NCBI RefSeq assembly: GCF_003253745.1
Contig: NZ_MZXV01000080.1
Span: 248,001-312,000, forward strand
Length of the DNA: 64,000 bases
Direction: 5' to 3'
Source of the DNA: Mesorhizobium kowhaii
GTDB taxonomy: Bacteria > Pseudomonadota > Alphaproteobacteria > Rhizobiales > Rhizobiaceae
The stretch's first letter is position 1; each line of letters opens with the position of its first letter. The translations under genes and the position numbers were made by a program. Below the pieces are notes generated by a model. The model ran no database searches, was not told the origin of the DNA, and was given only the letters and a program-made list of their open reading frames with translations. This document shows, piece by piece, positions 7,664 through 15,203 of this stretch.

Positions 7664-9301
7664 TTACGGCCTGATGTCGACGGGTGCTTCGATCTTCACC
7701 ATCTCGAAGTCCGAGACCAGGATGTCGATGCGCACCGTCCAGCGGCCGGGAACCGGAATGACGAGATTGTCGACACGCCAGCTGCCATCGCCGGGCTTGG
7801 TCGCGGCGCGTCTGAGCGGCTCGATACCGGAATCGGGCTTCGACAACACCAGTGTCACCTCCTTGGCATCGAGTGGCCCGAAGTCGCCGGTCATGATGAT
7901 CATCGAGGCGACGACCGATCCGGCATGGCCGGGCGTGATGCTGAGATCCGCCATCGCTTGCAGCGCATGGATATGGACCGAGACTGGTTGCGCGGCCGCG
8001 ATCGCCAGTGCCCGTGGCGGCGGCGTGAAGCGCCAGCCCGCGGCGACACCGAAGATGGCCAACACGATCAGCATTTCGACGCCGATCGAGCGGGCGAGCC
8101 TGCGCTGCACTTCCGTCGCTCCGGCCTCGGCCGATGCCGTGAGTTTCCAGCGGTTGACGGCGGCGAGCGTGAACAGAAAGACCAGCAGCCCGAGCTTGAT
8201 CAGCAGCAGCTTGCCATAGGCGGTGTTGACCAGTGCCGCCGGCGTCTGCACCTGGATGACGGCAAGCACGATGCCGGTAGCGACAAGCACAGCCACCACA
8301 GGCACGATCATGCGTGAGAACCGCCGCAGGAATGGCGTGGCCTCCGCCGACTGGCCTTTCAGCGCCAGGCCGAGCGGCATCAGTGCCCCGGCCCAGAAAG
8401 CGATGCCGACGCCGTGCAGGAACACCATCGGTCGCGTCAGCCATTGCGGTTCGGCGGCACTGGCATGGCCGCTGGCGGCCAGCGCAACACCCACCCCGGC
8501 AAGTCCAGCCAGCGCGACTGGCTTGGCGGGCACGCGCGGCCCGGCCAGCGACAGCAGGCCGAGCCCCAGCGCGATCAAGGCGACCAGCACCGTCCAGCCG
8601 AAGCTGGTGTCGAGCCCGGTCCACCAGATGACCGGCTGCGCCAGATGAGAGAGCGGCGCGCCCAGCGCATCAAGCCCCTGCAAGCCGAGCGACAGCGGTG
8701 CCGCGACCAGCCCGCACAGGATTGCCGCGACGACGAAGCGCCGACCGGCCGACCAGCCATGGGTCAGCCAGGCAAGGGCGAAAGCGCCGCCGACGCCAAG
8801 GAAAAGGCCGATGTAGAGAAGAACCTTGCCGAGCCAGATCGCCGACCGCTGCGGCCAGTCGACGGCCTCGGCCACGATCGGCGGCTCTGTTGGCGCGCCG
8901 ATGGAAAACAGCAATGAGCCGCCGACCGGATGACCGTCGGCGGAGATGACGCGCCAGCTCAGCACATGCGTGCCGGATTTGAGGGTCTGCGGATTGTCGA
9001 TTTCGACCGTCTGGTCGCTGAGGCGGAAGGCGGTCAGCGGAACCGGCGTGCCATCGGGCTTCACCAATGTCAGCACCAGCGGCGAGACCGGCTCGCTGAA
9101 CGTCAATGAGAATTGTGCCGGACCCTGTGCCAGCACCGCGCCGTCGGCCGGGTCGGTCTTGATCAGCGCGGCATGGGCAAGCGCCGGACTTGTCGAGGCC
9201 ATGACGATGAGCAGCATGACCACGGCCAGCAGCCCACCGGCAAGCCGGCAGACGAGCTTGCTGCTTATGTGAATCTTCCGCCGTGAGGATATCGCGTTCA
9301 T
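7664..9301 (-). CDS. CopC-CopD fusion copper-handling membrane protein
   Basis: From the ATG at 9301 this is 545 residues: a signal peptide ending near SPALA, a CopC-like beta domain (mature start HAALIKTDPADGAVL, later SADGHPVGGSLLFSIG) and then a CopD-like region with about eight membrane helices. The mature N-terminal histidine and the DGHPV histidine are the expected copper ligands. A second possible ATG at 9358 overlaps the upstream stop (TAATG), but would add 19 residues before the signal sequence. Resembles Bacillus YcnJ, a copper-uptake protein. Last gene of the copper cluster. Confidence 0.85.
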   Translation of the reverse strand: MNAISSRRKIHISSKLVCRLAGGLLAVVMLLIVMASTSPALAHAALIKTDPADGAVLAQGPAQFSLTFSEPVSPLVLTLVKPDGTPVPLTAFRLSDQTVEIDNPQTLKSGTHVLSWRVISADGHPVGGSLLFSIGAPTEPPIVAEAVDWPQRSAIWLGKVLLYIGLFLGVGGAFALAWLTHGWSAGRRFVVAAILCGLVAAPLSLGLQGLDALGAPLSHLAQPVIWWTGLDTSFGWTVLVALIALGLGLLSLAGPRVPAKPVALAGLAGVGVALAASGHASAAEPQWLTRPMVFLHGVGIAFWAGALMPLGLALKGQSAEATPFLRRFSRMIVPVVAVLVATGIVLAVIQVQTPAALVNTAYGKLLLIKLGLLVFLFTLAAVNRWKLTASAEAGATEVQRRLARSIGVEMLIVLAIFGVAAGWRFTPPPRALAIAAAQPVSVHIHALQAMADLSITPGHAGSVVASMIIMTGDFGPLDAKEVTLVLSKPDSGIEPLRRAATKPGDGSWRVDNLVIPVPGRWTVRIDILVSDFEMVKIEAPVDIRP

Positions 9302-9357
9302 GCCATTGCCATGAAATGGCGGCGCATTCTGCGAACGGAGCGCGCCGCCGAAAGCCA

Positions 9358-9876
9358 TTATTTCTTTGGCAACAGCTTGATGCCGGGCGCCGGGCTTTCC
9401 AGCGCGTCTTCATCCTGCCCTGCTGCCGGGATCTCGATCCAGCGATCGGCAGCGCCGTCGCATTCCTGCACCACCGGGAAGTAAAGCTTCTGGCCCACGG
9501 GGAGATCCGCCGTCAGCGTCGCGCGAAAGACGAACTCGTCGTAGAATTCATCCGGCAGGCTTCCGCCGCTCCAGTCGACTTCCTTGACCCCGTCGGTCAC
9601 CGCCTGACCGTAGAGCTGGTAGGATTTGTCGTACTTGCCCTTCTTGACCTGCAGTGTCCAGCCAGGCTTCGGCATCGGCTTCACCGCGATCACCCCTTCC
9701 GGAATCTGCACGCGTAGGGCGATCGTCGCCTTGCCGTCGCAGCCATGCGGCACGCGCAAGATAGCCTTGTAGGTCGAGCCGACAGCCGCCTCCTGCGTTT
9801 CGAGCGTGATGTGCGCGAAGGCAGCACTTGTTCCGAGGACGAGAAACGCGCCGGCCGACAAAAGATACTTGTTCAT
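9358..9876 (-). CDS. YcnI-like DUF1775 copper-binding protein
   Basis: A 172-residue exported protein. The signal peptide MNKYLLSAGAFLVLGTSAAFA is followed by a mature start of HITLETQEAAVGSTYKA. An N-terminal histidine plus a tryptophan brace (PKPGWTLQVKKG) is the known copper site of this family. The start at 9876 was chosen for the signal peptide. It lies between a PCuAC chaperone and the CopC-CopD fusion, the same set of functions as ycnI/ycnJ of Bacillus. It probably passes copper to or from the membrane protein. Confidence 0.87.
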   Translation of the reverse strand: MNKYLLSAGAFLVLGTSAAFAHITLETQEAAVGSTYKAILRVPHGCDGKATIALRVQIPEGVIAVKPMPKPGWTLQVKKGKYDKSYQLYGQAVTDGVKEVDWSGGSLPDEFYDEFVFRATLTADLPVGQKLYFPVVQECDGAADRWIEIPAAGQDEDALESPAPGIKLLPKK

Positions 9877-9916
9877 GATGGTCCCTCTGATTTCGAAATT
9901 TGTCCGACTGGCGCGA

Positions 9917-10510
9917 TCAATCGGCGTGGTCGTCCATGCCGCCACCCATGCCTTCGACGGCGAAGTCGACGCTGACGGTGCCGGCCTTTTCGAAGGTCAG
10001 CGTGGCGGAAAACTTCTCGCCCTGCTTGGGTTGCCGCTTCAGGCCTATGAACATCAAATGATAGCCGCCAGGCGCCAGTGCTACCTTGCCGCCAGCCGGA
10101 ATCTCCAGGCCGCCGGCAACCGGCCGCATGGTCATGACACCGTCCTTGACGCCCATTTCATGCAGTTCGGCCTTGTCCGAGACATCGGAGGAAATCGACA
10201 GCAGCCGGTCCGACGTGCCGCCTTTGTTGGTGATGGTGAAATAGCCGCCGGCGACTTTGGCGCCGGTCGGCGTGGCGCGCGACCAGGGGTGCCCGATCTC
10301 AAGATCGCCGATCTTGAACTCATGCGCGAAACCGGTCTGGGCGCTGGCGAACAACAGGGCAAGAGCCAGTACGGCAAGAGCAATTCCAGGAAAAGTGTGA
10401 AACGGTTTTCCGTCCGGAATTGCGTCAAAAAAAAGCTCGAGACGCGCCTCGAAGCTACGTCGAATGCTGCCGAGCATGGGGCGCGCGGCGGTGCGGAAAA
10501 ACTGGGACAT
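9917..10510 (-). CDS. PCuAC-family periplasmic copper chaperone with repeat-derived leader
   Basis: A 197-residue precursor. The PCuAC core shows the copper motif in LHEMGVKDGVMTMRP and GGYHLMFIGL. A C-terminal tail MGGGMDDHAD is rich in Met, Asp and His. The start at 10510 has GGAG seven bases upstream. The leader is odd: about 28 residues (MSQFFRTAARPMLGSIRRSF...) are followed by DAIPDGKPFHTFPGIAL, encoded entirely by a family A palindromic repeat, then the hydrophobic core AVLALALLFASA ending at GFAHEF. The repeat is therefore part of the signal peptide. It probably delivers copper to cytochrome oxidase or to the neighbouring proteins. Confidence 0.88.
   Translation of the reverse strand: MSQFFRTAARPMLGSIRRSFEARLELFFDAIPDGKPFHTFPGIALAVLALALLFASAQTGFAHEFKIGDLEIGHPWSRATPTGAKVAGGYFTITNKGGTSDRLLSISSDVSDKAELHEMGVKDGVMTMRPVAGGLEIPAGGKVALAPGGYHLMFIGLKRQPKQGEKFSATLTFEKAGTVSVDFAVEGMGGGMDDHAD
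10380..10424. repeat. palindromic repeat, family A copy 2, inside a coding region
   Basis: Arms GCAATTCC and GGAATTGC enclose AAAAGTGTGAAACGGTTTTCC. The element lies wholly inside the PCuAC gene and is read in frame as AIPDGKPFHTFPGIAL on the minus strand. The same peptide can be read from copy 3 at 13756-13799, confirming a common origin. Confidence 0.85.
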
Positions 10511-10607
10511 GGTTGCTCCATGAAGTGATGGTCGCGCCGTTGCCGGCCGCGAACAGTTTGATGTTTGGATGGGTACGCCCGCGAAAGGTTCCGCCGGGCA
10601 AACAGGC

Positions 10608-10991
10608 TCAGGCCGTCCGCGGCGGCGCGCGCGGGTTCGACGGCGAGCGCTCACGCGCGAAGTCGAGATGGATGGCCGCCGGAAAGACGAAGGCGACGGC
10701 CTCGAAGGAAAGTGCGCCCAGTGCAAGCCCCGCATCGGGCGGCGGCGCGAAGGCCGGCGAAAACATGCCGCAGCCGAGCACGCAGCATTCCGGCAGATGC
10801 GACGGCGGCGGGTTGCCGCCGGGAAGCTGGGTCGCACCCTCACGGGTACAGATGACGTTGCCGAAGGCATCGAGTTGTGACGCATTCGGCTCGGTGCCGA
10901 AGGCGAACGCACCGAGCGTCGACTGGAGCAGCAGCAAATAGGCCGCGACAAGCGCGACCGGCATGCTCCACCGTCTCCCCTCCTTGTTCAA
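10608..10991 (-). CDS. DUF2946 family secreted or membrane protein
   Basis: A 127-residue protein with a hydrophobic N-terminal segment (MPVALVAAYLLLLQSTLGAFAF). A cysteine motif, HLPECCVLGCGMFSP, is characteristic of the small DUF2946 proteins found next to copper genes. A second hydrophobic stretch near the end reads ALSFEAVAFVFPAAIHL. It lies 97 bases upstream of the PCuAC gene on the same strand and probably opens the copper operon. The paired cysteines could bind copper, which is inference. Confidence 0.75.
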   Translation of the reverse strand: MNKEGRRWSMPVALVAAYLLLLQSTLGAFAFGTEPNASQLDAFGNVICTREGATQLPGGNPPPSHLPECCVLGCGMFSPAFAPPPDAGLALGALSFEAVAFVFPAAIHLDFARERSPSNPRAPPRTA

Positions 10992-11103
10992 ATGACTTGC
11001 CTGTTCAAACGATCTGCCTCATCAAGCAATCACCTGAGAGATATCTACCACGGGTGGGGCAGGTCGAAAATCGGCAATTCGATGCTGCGGCAACGCGGCG
11101 CGA

Positions 11104-12006
11104 TCAGGATTTTTGTGGCGGCCGGCTCTCCGGGATCGAGGTCAGCAATGTCTGGCGCGCCGACTTCAGGTGTTTGCGGCAGGCTGCGTCGACCTTGCCG
11201 AGGTCGCGCGATTTGAGCCCCTCGATATAGGCAAGATGCTCACCGATCGCGACTTCGTTGCGCTCGCGCTCCTGCGCCTTGTTCCACTGGTAGTGATAGT
11301 GGAAGATCATGGCGATGACGTCGTAGAAATCGACGATGAAGCGGTTGTGCGACGCACGGTGGATGAGCCGATGGAAGCGCTCGTCCAGCTCCGAGAATTC
11401 GTTGAAGCGGGTGGCGATCTCGCTTGCCAGCAGGCGATGCTCGTCTTCCAGACGGTCAAGATCGGCCCAGACCGCGCTGTCCTGCGGCAGAGCGGCGAAG
11501 GCCGCCGCCGAGCGCAGTTCGAACATTTCGCGGATTTCGGTCAGTTCCAGCGCGAAGGCACGGGTGAAGCCCTTCAGCACCCAATGGCTGTTGCGGCGCT
11601 TCTCGATCAGGCCGAAGCGGGAGAAGCGGATCAGGAACTCGCGCACGCTGGTGGTGCCGACGCCGATCTCGCGTGCCAGTTCGAGCTCATTGATCTGCAT
11701 GCCGGCCTCGGCGCCGCCAGCGAGCAGCCGTCGCATGAACGACCGCTCGATGATTTCGGCCAGCGTGTCGGTCTCTTCCTCGGGGAAGAAATCGTCGGGG
11801 CGCGGTTCGCGCAGCACCGTCTTGGCGCGCTTGTTCCAGGCGATCAGCCCGGTCTCTTCCATGCGCGCAAGAATGGTGCGCACCGTGGTGCGGCTGACGC
11901 CGAGCAATGTACCCAGTTCCGGCTCCGAAGGCAGGCTGCGTGTTTCATCGAGCAGCCTGAGGCACCTGTTGTAGGCATCCTTGTAGACGTTGTTGCTCTT
12001 CGACAT
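11104..12006 (-). CDS. GntR-family regulator with two winged-helix domains and FCD domain
   Basis: A 300-residue regulator. A first helix-turn-helix lies near residues 20-62 (SLPSEPELGTLLGVSRTTVR). A second GntR-like winged helix lies near 85-148 (INELELAREIGVGTTSVREF). An all-helical FCD ligand domain follows (LTEIREMFELRSAAAFAALP). The usual family has one winged helix and about 230-250 residues, so the extra domain explains the length. It is divergent from the UxaA-type dehydratase. Inverted repeats in the 229-base gap are its probable targets. The ligand is likely a sugar acid. Confidence 0.88.
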   Translation of the reverse strand: MSKSNNVYKDAYNRCLRLLDETRSLPSEPELGTLLGVSRTTVRTILARMEETGLIAWNKRAKTVLREPRPDDFFPEEETDTLAEIIERSFMRRLLAGGAEAGMQINELELAREIGVGTTSVREFLIRFSRFGLIEKRRNSHWVLKGFTRAFALELTEIREMFELRSAAAFAALPQDSAVWADLDRLEDEHRLLASEIATRFNEFSELDERFHRLIHRASHNRFIVDFYDVIAMIFHYHYQWNKAQERERNEVAIGEHLAYIEGLKSRDLGKVDAACRKHLKSARQTLLTSIPESRPPQKS

Positions 12007-12074
12007 TCCTGACCCGTTGCACGCCGTCGCTTGCGGCTGCTGGCTTCAAGCGCAATATGACGTTCCCATGACCC

Positions 12075-12098
12075 CCGAAAAGCGAAATCGCTTTTCGG
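12075..12098. repeat. perfect hairpin repeat upstream of the GntR gene
   Basis: CCGAAAAGCGA and TCGCTTTTCGG form an 11-base perfect stem with a two-base loop. The flanks (CATGACCC...ACATGC) and the core resemble the ATGATCCCGAAAAG...TTTTCGG...GATCAT elements at 29918 and 62190, so it is probably a divergent member of that repeat family. Confidence 0.6.
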
Positions 12099-12129
12099 AA
12101 CACCCAAGGACATGCGGAACTCCCCAGCG

Positions 12130-12182
12130 AAAAAACAATTGACGCAAAACTGTTTTTTCACGATAAAAGACATTATCTTTTA
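12130..12182 (+). promoter_or_regulatory. promoter and operator region of the UxaA-type gene
   Basis: TTGACG at 12139-12144 and GATAAA at 12162-12167 are 17 bases apart, a plausible sigma-70 promoter. An inverted repeat AAAAAACA/TGTTTTTT spans 12130-12158 over the -35 box. A second one, TAAAAGA-CATTA-TCTTTTA, spans 12164-12182 over and after the -10. The segment CTGTTTTTTnnnGATAAA recurs upstream of the Rbs-type operon at 15114-15131, suggesting a shared regulator, probably the adjacent GntR protein. Confidence 0.65.
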
Positions 12183-12235
12183 ACAGGCGCGTGTCAATCC
12201 GCCCGCGCATCCCAGGATTACCCAGGAAACCGCCC

Positions 12236-13741
12236 GTGAACGCCTCCAACAGCATCCTTCTGTCCCCCGCCGACAATGTCGCCGTCGCCAACGGCCGCAT
12301 CGAGATCGGCACCGCGCTGCCGGGCGGTGCCGTCGCCACCGCGCTGATCGAGCCCGGCCACAAGGTGGCGATCAAGCCGATCGCCGCCGGCGAGGCCGTG
12401 GTGAAATACGCCCAGGCAATCGGCCGCGCGACACAGGACATTGCACCGGGCGAGCATGTTCATTCGCACAATCTGATTTTCGAATCCGGCCGCTTGCCCG
12501 TCGTGCCGCCAAGCGAGGCCGAGCACGCGACGGACGCCGACCGCGCCCGCACCTTCATGGGCTATCGCCGCGCCGATGGTCGCGCCGGTACGCGCAACTT
12601 CATCGGCATCGTTGCCAGCGTCAATTGCTCGGCCACTGTCTGCCATGCCATCGCCGACGAAGCCAACCGGACCCTGCTGCCTAAATATCCTGGCATCGAC
12701 GGCTTCGTCCCGATCGTCCACGGCCAGGGCTGCGGCATGAGCGGCACCGGCGACGGCATGATGGTGCTGCACCGCACGCTCGCCGGCTATGCCCGCCACC
12801 CGAATTTCGGCGGCGTGCTGATGGTCGGGCTCGGCTGCGAGGTCAATCAGCTCACCCTCTACGGCCAGAAGGGCGCCGCCGCCGGCAAACGCCACTTCAA
12901 CATCCAGGACGCCGGTGGCTCGCGCAAATCGGTCGAAAAGGCGATGCTGGTGCTGGCCGAGATATCAGAGGAAGTCGGCCGGCTGAAGCGTGAACCGATC
13001 CCGGTCAGCGAGATCGTCGTCGGCCTGCAATGCGGCGGTTCCGACGGCATGTCGGGCATTACGGCCAATCCGGCGCTGGGCGCTGCTGTCGACATCCTGG
13101 CCGGCGTCGGCGGCATCGGCATCCTCTCCGAGACGACGGAAATCTATGGTGCCGAGCACCTGCTCGCCTACCGCGCGGCTACACCGGAGATCGCGCAGAA
13201 ACTCGACGGTTTCGTCAAGTGGTGGGAGGATCACGTCGCCAAGCACGGCGCCTCGATCGACAACAACCCCTCGCCCGGCAACAAGCGCGGCGGCCTCACC
13301 ACCATCCTGGAAAAGTCGCTGGGTGCGGTCGCCAAAGGCGGCCAGACGCCGCTTAACGGCGTCTTCGGCTACGCCGAAAAGGTCACCGGCAGCGGACTGG
13401 TGTTCATGGACACGCCCGGCTACGACCCGGTCTCGGCCACCGGCCAGGTGGCGGGCGGTGCCAACATCATCGTCTTCACCACCGGCCGCGGCTCATGCTT
13501 CGGCTGCCGGCCGACGCCGTCGATCAAGGTCGCCAGCAACTCGACCATGTATCACACCATGGAAGAGGACATGGACGTCAACTGCGGCGTCATCGCCTCC
13601 GGCGAGAAAACCATCGCCGGCATGGGCCGCGAGATCTTCGAACTGATCGTCGAGACGGCTTCCGGCCGCAAGACCAAGAGCGAAGACTTCGGCTATGGCG
13701 ACAACGAGTTCGTGCCCTGGCATCTTGGCGCAACGCTGTAA
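12236..13741 (+). CDS. UxaA-family altronate/sugar-acid dehydratase
   Basis: A 501-residue enzyme, read from the GTG at 12236 preceded by AGGA at eight bases. An earlier GTG at 12191 would add 15 residues and overlap the operator region. An N-terminal SAF-type substrate domain (ILLSPADNVAVANGRIEIG, later EHVHSHNL) is followed by the large catalytic domain with IVHGQGCGMSG, LGCEVNQ, GLQCGGSDGMSG and GRGSCFGCRPTPSIKV. The cysteines are likely iron or metal ligands. The family dehydrates altronate, galactarate or similar acids to keto-deoxy acids. First gene of the sugar-acid block. Confidence 0.88.
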   Translation: MNASNSILLSPADNVAVANGRIEIGTALPGGAVATALIEPGHKVAIKPIAAGEAVVKYAQAIGRATQDIAPGEHVHSHNLIFESGRLPVVPPSEAEHATDADRARTFMGYRRADGRAGTRNFIGIVASVNCSATVCHAIADEANRTLLPKYPGIDGFVPIVHGQGCGMSGTGDGMMVLHRTLAGYARHPNFGGVLMVGLGCEVNQLTLYGQKGAAAGKRHFNIQDAGGSRKSVEKAMLVLAEISEEVGRLKREPIPVSEIVVGLQCGGSDGMSGITANPALGAAVDILAGVGGIGILSETTEIYGAEHLLAYRAATPEIAQKLDGFVKWWEDHVAKHGASIDNNPSPGNKRGGLTTILEKSLGAVAKGGQTPLNGVFGYAEKVTGSGLVFMDTPGYDPVSATGQVAGGANIIVFTTGRGSCFGCRPTPSIKVASNSTMYHTMEEDMDVNCGVIASGEKTIAGMGREIFELIVETASGRKTKSEDFGYGDNEFVPWHLGATL

Positions 13742-13755
13742 CTCTTTGTTCTTAC

Positions 13756-13799
13756 GCAATTCCGGACGGAAAACCGCTACACACTTTTCCTGGAATTGC
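13756..13799. repeat. palindromic intergenic repeat, family A copy 3
   Basis: Arms GCAATTCC and GGAATTGC flank CGGACGGAAAACCGCTACACACTTTTCC-like sequence. It lies directly after the UxaA-type stop codon and before the aldo/keto reductase gene, where it could form a stem-loop in the transcript. Confidence 0.85.
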
Positions 13800-13866
13800 T
13801 CTAGATTGAACTGATATTTGGTAGACTGCCGAGCCGGACAACGGTCGGCAGCGGGGAGGTTTTCGT

Positions 13867-14865
13867 ATGGACAAACGCCGCATCGGCCAGACCGCGCTCG
13901 AGGTCACCGAGATCAGCTTTGGCGGCGCCGCGATCGGCGGCCTCTACCGTGCCTGTTCGCGCGAGGCCGCGATGGAGACGCTGCAGGGCGCCTGGGAGGC
14001 CGGCTTGCGCTATTTCGACACCGCACCCTTCTACGGTTTTGGCCTGTCGGAACGCCGTGTCGGCGACTTCCTGCGCTACAAGCCGCGCGATTCCTATGTG
14101 CTGTCGACCAAGGTCGGCCGCCTGTTCCGCCCGGTGCCGGACGACCACGTTCCCGATCACTCCTATGTCGATCCGCTGCCCTTCGCGCTGGACTACGACT
14201 ATTCCTATGACGGTATCATGCGTTCGGTCGATTTCAGCTATGCGCGGCTTGGCCTCAACAAGATCGACATCCTGTTCGTCCATGACATCGGCGTCTACAC
14301 GCATGGTGTCGAGAGGACCAAGCTGCACTTTCGCGAGTTGATGGACGGCGGCCTCAAGGCACTCGAGGCGCTGAAGCGATCCGGCGTCATTTCCGCCTAT
14401 GGGCTTGGCGTCAACGAGGTCCAGATCTGCCTCGACGTGATGCGCCGGGCGCCGCTCGATTGCATCCTGCTCGCCAGCCGCTATTCCCTGCTCGACCGTA
14501 GCGCCGAAGCGGAACTGCTGCCGCTGTGCCAGGCGCAACAGACATCACTGGTCATCGGCGGCGTGTTCAACTCCGGCATCCTGGCGACCGGGCCGGTGCA
14601 AGGCGCGCATTTCGACTATCTGCCCGCCAACCACGATGTGCTCGACCGCGTCGGTGCGATGGAAAGGATCGCCACTGAGGGCGGCTATCCCCTGGCCGCT
14701 GCAGCGTTCCAGTTTCCCTTGCATGAGCCCGCGGTCGCCACGGTGCTGACCGGCACCGCCAAGCTGGCAAACCTGACGCGCAATCTCGAACTGCTCGACG
14801 TCGACGTGCCGGAGACGGAATACGCCAGATACCGCCCCTATACGCTGGTGCAGGAGCTGGCGTGA
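13867..14865 (+). CDS. aldo/keto reductase, sugar (L-fucose/L-galactose type) dehydrogenase
   Basis: A 332-residue NAD(P)-dependent TIM-barrel enzyme. The catalytic tetrad can be placed: Asp and Tyr in FDTAPFYGFGLSE, Lys in VLSTKVGR and His in ILFVHDIG. The sequence LGLNKIDILFVHDIGVYTHG and the long insertion rich in Asp and Tyr after the lysine (DYDYSYDG) match the L-fucose/D-threo-aldose dehydrogenase branch. It would oxidise a free sugar to its lactone. It follows the UxaA-type gene on the same strand and precedes the Rbs-type importer, consistent with oxidative sugar catabolism. Confidence 0.85.
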   Translation: MDKRRIGQTALEVTEISFGGAAIGGLYRACSREAAMETLQGAWEAGLRYFDTAPFYGFGLSERRVGDFLRYKPRDSYVLSTKVGRLFRPVPDDHVPDHSYVDPLPFALDYDYSYDGIMRSVDFSYARLGLNKIDILFVHDIGVYTHGVERTKLHFRELMDGGLKALEALKRSGVISAYGLGVNEVQICLDVMRRAPLDCILLASRYSLLDRSAEAELLPLCQAQQTSLVIGGVFNSGILATGPVQGAHFDYLPANHDVLDRVGAMERIATEGGYPLAAAAFQFPLHEPAVATVLTGTAKLANLTRNLELLDVDVPETEYARYRPYTLVQELA

Positions 14866-14928
14866 AACGCGCATCCACCCGCCCATGAACTGGTGACCCA
14901 AGCTTCACATTCTTGCGATCCTATAAAA

Positions 14929-14972
14929 GAATGAACATTCCATATTGACGAATATGTGGAATTAATATTCCA
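14929..14972. promoter_or_regulatory. three abutting inverted repeats upstream of the Rbs-type operon
   Basis: Three perfect short palindromes are tiled with no gap: GAATG-AA-CATTC (14929-14940), CATATT-GACG-AATATG (14941-14956) and TGGAAT-TAAT-ATTCCA (14957-14972). The first and third share a GGAAT/ATTCC core. This looks like a compound operator 230-270 bases ahead of the binding-protein gene. No coding gene is supported in 14866-15203. Confidence 0.6.
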
Positions 14973-15101
14973 TGTATTCACAACGGAAACGGGAGCGTTT
15001 GACGGCGGTAAGGGAGGAGCAGCGCGGTGGATCTGCCCCTGCCAGGCCTCGCGAGGACTGGCGTCAAACACCGCTTGCATCGGCCGGATCGATGCACTAT
15101 C

Positions 15102-15131
15102 AAAACATGGCAACTGTTTTTTATTGATAAA
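15102..15131 (+). promoter_or_regulatory. shared motif and likely promoter of the Rbs-type operon
   Basis: AAAACA-TGGCAAC-TGTTTT (15102-15120) is an inverted repeat. It overlaps CTGTTTTTTattGATAAA (15114-15131). The same CTGTTTTTTnnnGATAAA occurs at 12150-12167 in front of the UxaA-type gene, also paired with an upstream AAAACA arm. GATAAA may be the -10 box, about 70 bases before the binding-protein start. Confidence 0.6.
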
Positions 15132-15203
15132 GTTCTGTTTGGGCCACGCCTATCCGGACGGAGCTTCCGTAACGTTCACCGGGCGACTTAGGGAGGATTC
15201 CTA

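Noticed and set aside
10511..10951. N-terminal extension of the PCuAC gene
   Set aside because: The extra frame is Arg/Pro/Ser-rich, overlaps the DUF2946 gene and precedes a good ribosome site and start at 10510.
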